Shown piece by piece: positions 6,577 to 6,921 of a stretch of 6,921 nt of DNA. Position numbers and translations under genes: made by a program. Numbering within the stretch: position 1 is the first letter of the stretch; the number at the start of each line of letters is the position of its first letter. This DNA is from Gelria sp. Its GTDB lineage: Bacteria; Bacillota; Syntrophomonadia; Syntrophomonadales; Syntrophomonadaceae. The notes beneath the pieces were generated by a model that made no database searches, was not told where the DNA came from, and saw nothing but the letters and a program-made list of their open reading frames with translations. The DNA lies in assembly GCA_012839665.1 (NCBI GenBank), contig DUMX01000306.1, forward strand, positions 1 through 6,921, in the 5' to 3' direction.

Positions 6577-6610
6577 CCTCACGCCTCACGCCTCACGCCT
6601 CACGCCTCAC
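6577..6610. repeat. 7-bp tandem repeat between fin and mfd
   Basis: Four perfect copies of CCTCACG (GTGAGGC on the - strand) are followed by six bases of a fifth, beginning directly after the fin stop codon. It is a minisatellite-like array in the spacer between the two genes. It contributes a GTG codon at 6582 and GAGG motifs in the mfd reading direction, but probably is not translated if mfd starts at TTG 6519. Its copy number could change by replication slippage. Confidence 0.9.
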
Positions 6611-6775
6611 TCAATTATAGTAGTGTTGTCCCACGTTGATAAAGGTTTCGTTCATACCGAGTTCCAGGGCGCAATCTTCGCAGGTCCCGTTTAGTTGTAT
6701 GGCTCCTTCGGGACCTTCGACTTCAGAGGTGGAGTAAATCAACTGACAATATTCGCATACATGATATATCTTCAT
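6611..6775 (-). CDS. fin: Fin-like anti-sigma-F factor, compact form
   Basis: This 54-aa protein begins MKIYHVCEYCQLIYSTSEVE and has two CxxC pairs, C7-x-x-C10 and C32-E-D-C35, consistent with a zinc-ribbon fold. B. subtilis Fin (YabK, about 76 aa) has the same arrangement, including a CEDC-type second pair, and is encoded immediately upstream of mfd, as here. Fin binds sigma F in the forespore and lowers its activity, helping the change to sigma G. This copy lacks most of the linker between the two cysteine pairs (21 residues here). AAAGGAG at 6785-6791 lies 9 nt before the ATG. A forespore-type promoter lies just upstream. The call rests on the cysteine pattern, position and promoter; another small zinc-ribbon protein remains possible. 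Confidence 0.78.
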   Translation of the reverse strand: MKIYHVCEYCQLIYSTSEVEGPEGAIQLNGTCEDCALELGMNETFINVGQHYYN

Positions 6776-6803
6776 TAATGCCTGCTCCTTTGGGTTTTTT
6801 TAA

Positions 6804-6833
6804 TATTCTGTCTAAGATAGCAGGCAAATATAC
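6804..6833 (-). promoter_or_regulatory. Putative sigma-F/sigma-G forespore promoter of fin
   Basis: On the - strand GTATA (6833-6829) is followed after 18 nt by CAGAATA (6810-6804). The sigma-G consensus is GHATR, about 18 nt, CATnnTA: the -35 matches fully and the -10 differs only at the third base. Read as sigma F (GYATA, 15 nt, GGnnAnAnTR), the -35 again matches fully and AGACAGAATA differs only in the first G. The predicted start near 6797 leaves a leader of about 20 nt containing the AAAGGAG site. This agrees with forespore expression of fin in B. subtilis. Confidence 0.65.
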
Positions 6834-6903
6834 TTTTAGGAATTAAGAATTAATAATTGATTCCACTGCAAAAAGCAATAAATATTTATTCGAATGAATA
6901 ATA

Positions 6904-6921
6904 GACGCGGAAACCGCGGAA
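6904..6921. repeat. GACGCGGAAAYCGCGGAA repeat, copy 2 (cut by window end)
   Basis: GACGCGGAAACCGCGGAA matches 2028-2045 at 17 of 18 bases. It lies upstream of the fin promoter and runs to the last base of the window, so the full repeat probably continues beyond it. Confidence 0.55.

Noticed and set aside
6520..6582. GTG at 6582 as the mfd start
   Set aside because: It lies within the tandem heptamer array and would add a tail unlike Mfd N-termini; the strong GGGGAGGAG lies downstream, before TTG 6519.
6577..6610. CRISPR array
   Set aside because: The units are 7 bp with no spacers between them, so this is a simple tandem repeat.
6392..6694. + strand 100-aa frame across the start of mfd, the tandem repeat and fin
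   Set aside because: It is antisense to two well-supported genes, and its middle is simply the translated heptamer repeat.

Overview
The window comes from an endospore-forming Firmicute, most likely a clostridial-type anaerobe. It carries germinant-receptor genes (C and B subunits plus two small two-TM proteins) on the + strand. On the - strand it carries mfd, immediately preceded by a tiny two-CxxC protein that I identify as Fin, the sporulation anti-sigma factor encoded upstream of mfd in Bacillus subtilis. The moderately AT-rich coding sequence and the repeat-littered intergenic DNA resemble Syntrophomonas/Desulfotomaculum-type Clostridia, but that placement is a guess.

Layout: positions 1-325 hold no gene. 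They hold a chain of short repeats: a 40-bp element and several hairpins. A strong Shine-Dalgarno then opens a germination cluster: an 80-aa two-TM protein (326-568), a Ger(x)C lipoprotein (555-1709), a second 78-aa two-TM protein in the same residue register as the first (1756-1992), a 191-bp repeat-filled gap, and a GerB-type spore permease (2184-3296). The large A subunit (GerAA-like) expected with B and C is not in the window. The cluster runs head-on into mfd (3310-6519, - strand) with only 13 bp between the stop codons. Upstream of mfd lie a 7-bp tandem repeat (6577-6610) and the 54-codon fin-like gene (6611-6775). The fin-like gene is preceded by a good match to a forespore (sigma-F/sigma-G) promoter at 6804-6833.

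How the parts fit: the + strand genes encode inner-membrane components that sense germinants and trigger spore germination. The Fin-like protein would act in the forespore to shut down sigma F and favour the switch to sigma G, which normally transcribes germinant-receptor genes. Mfd is general transcription-coupled repair, and its genetic link to fin is an old one in spore formers. I see no wholly new system. The most notable points are the unlisted compact Fin with its forespore promoter, the D-C-D-B receptor arrangement without an A subunit, and a 40-bp repeat present in opposite orientations in the two intergenic regions of the ger cluster.
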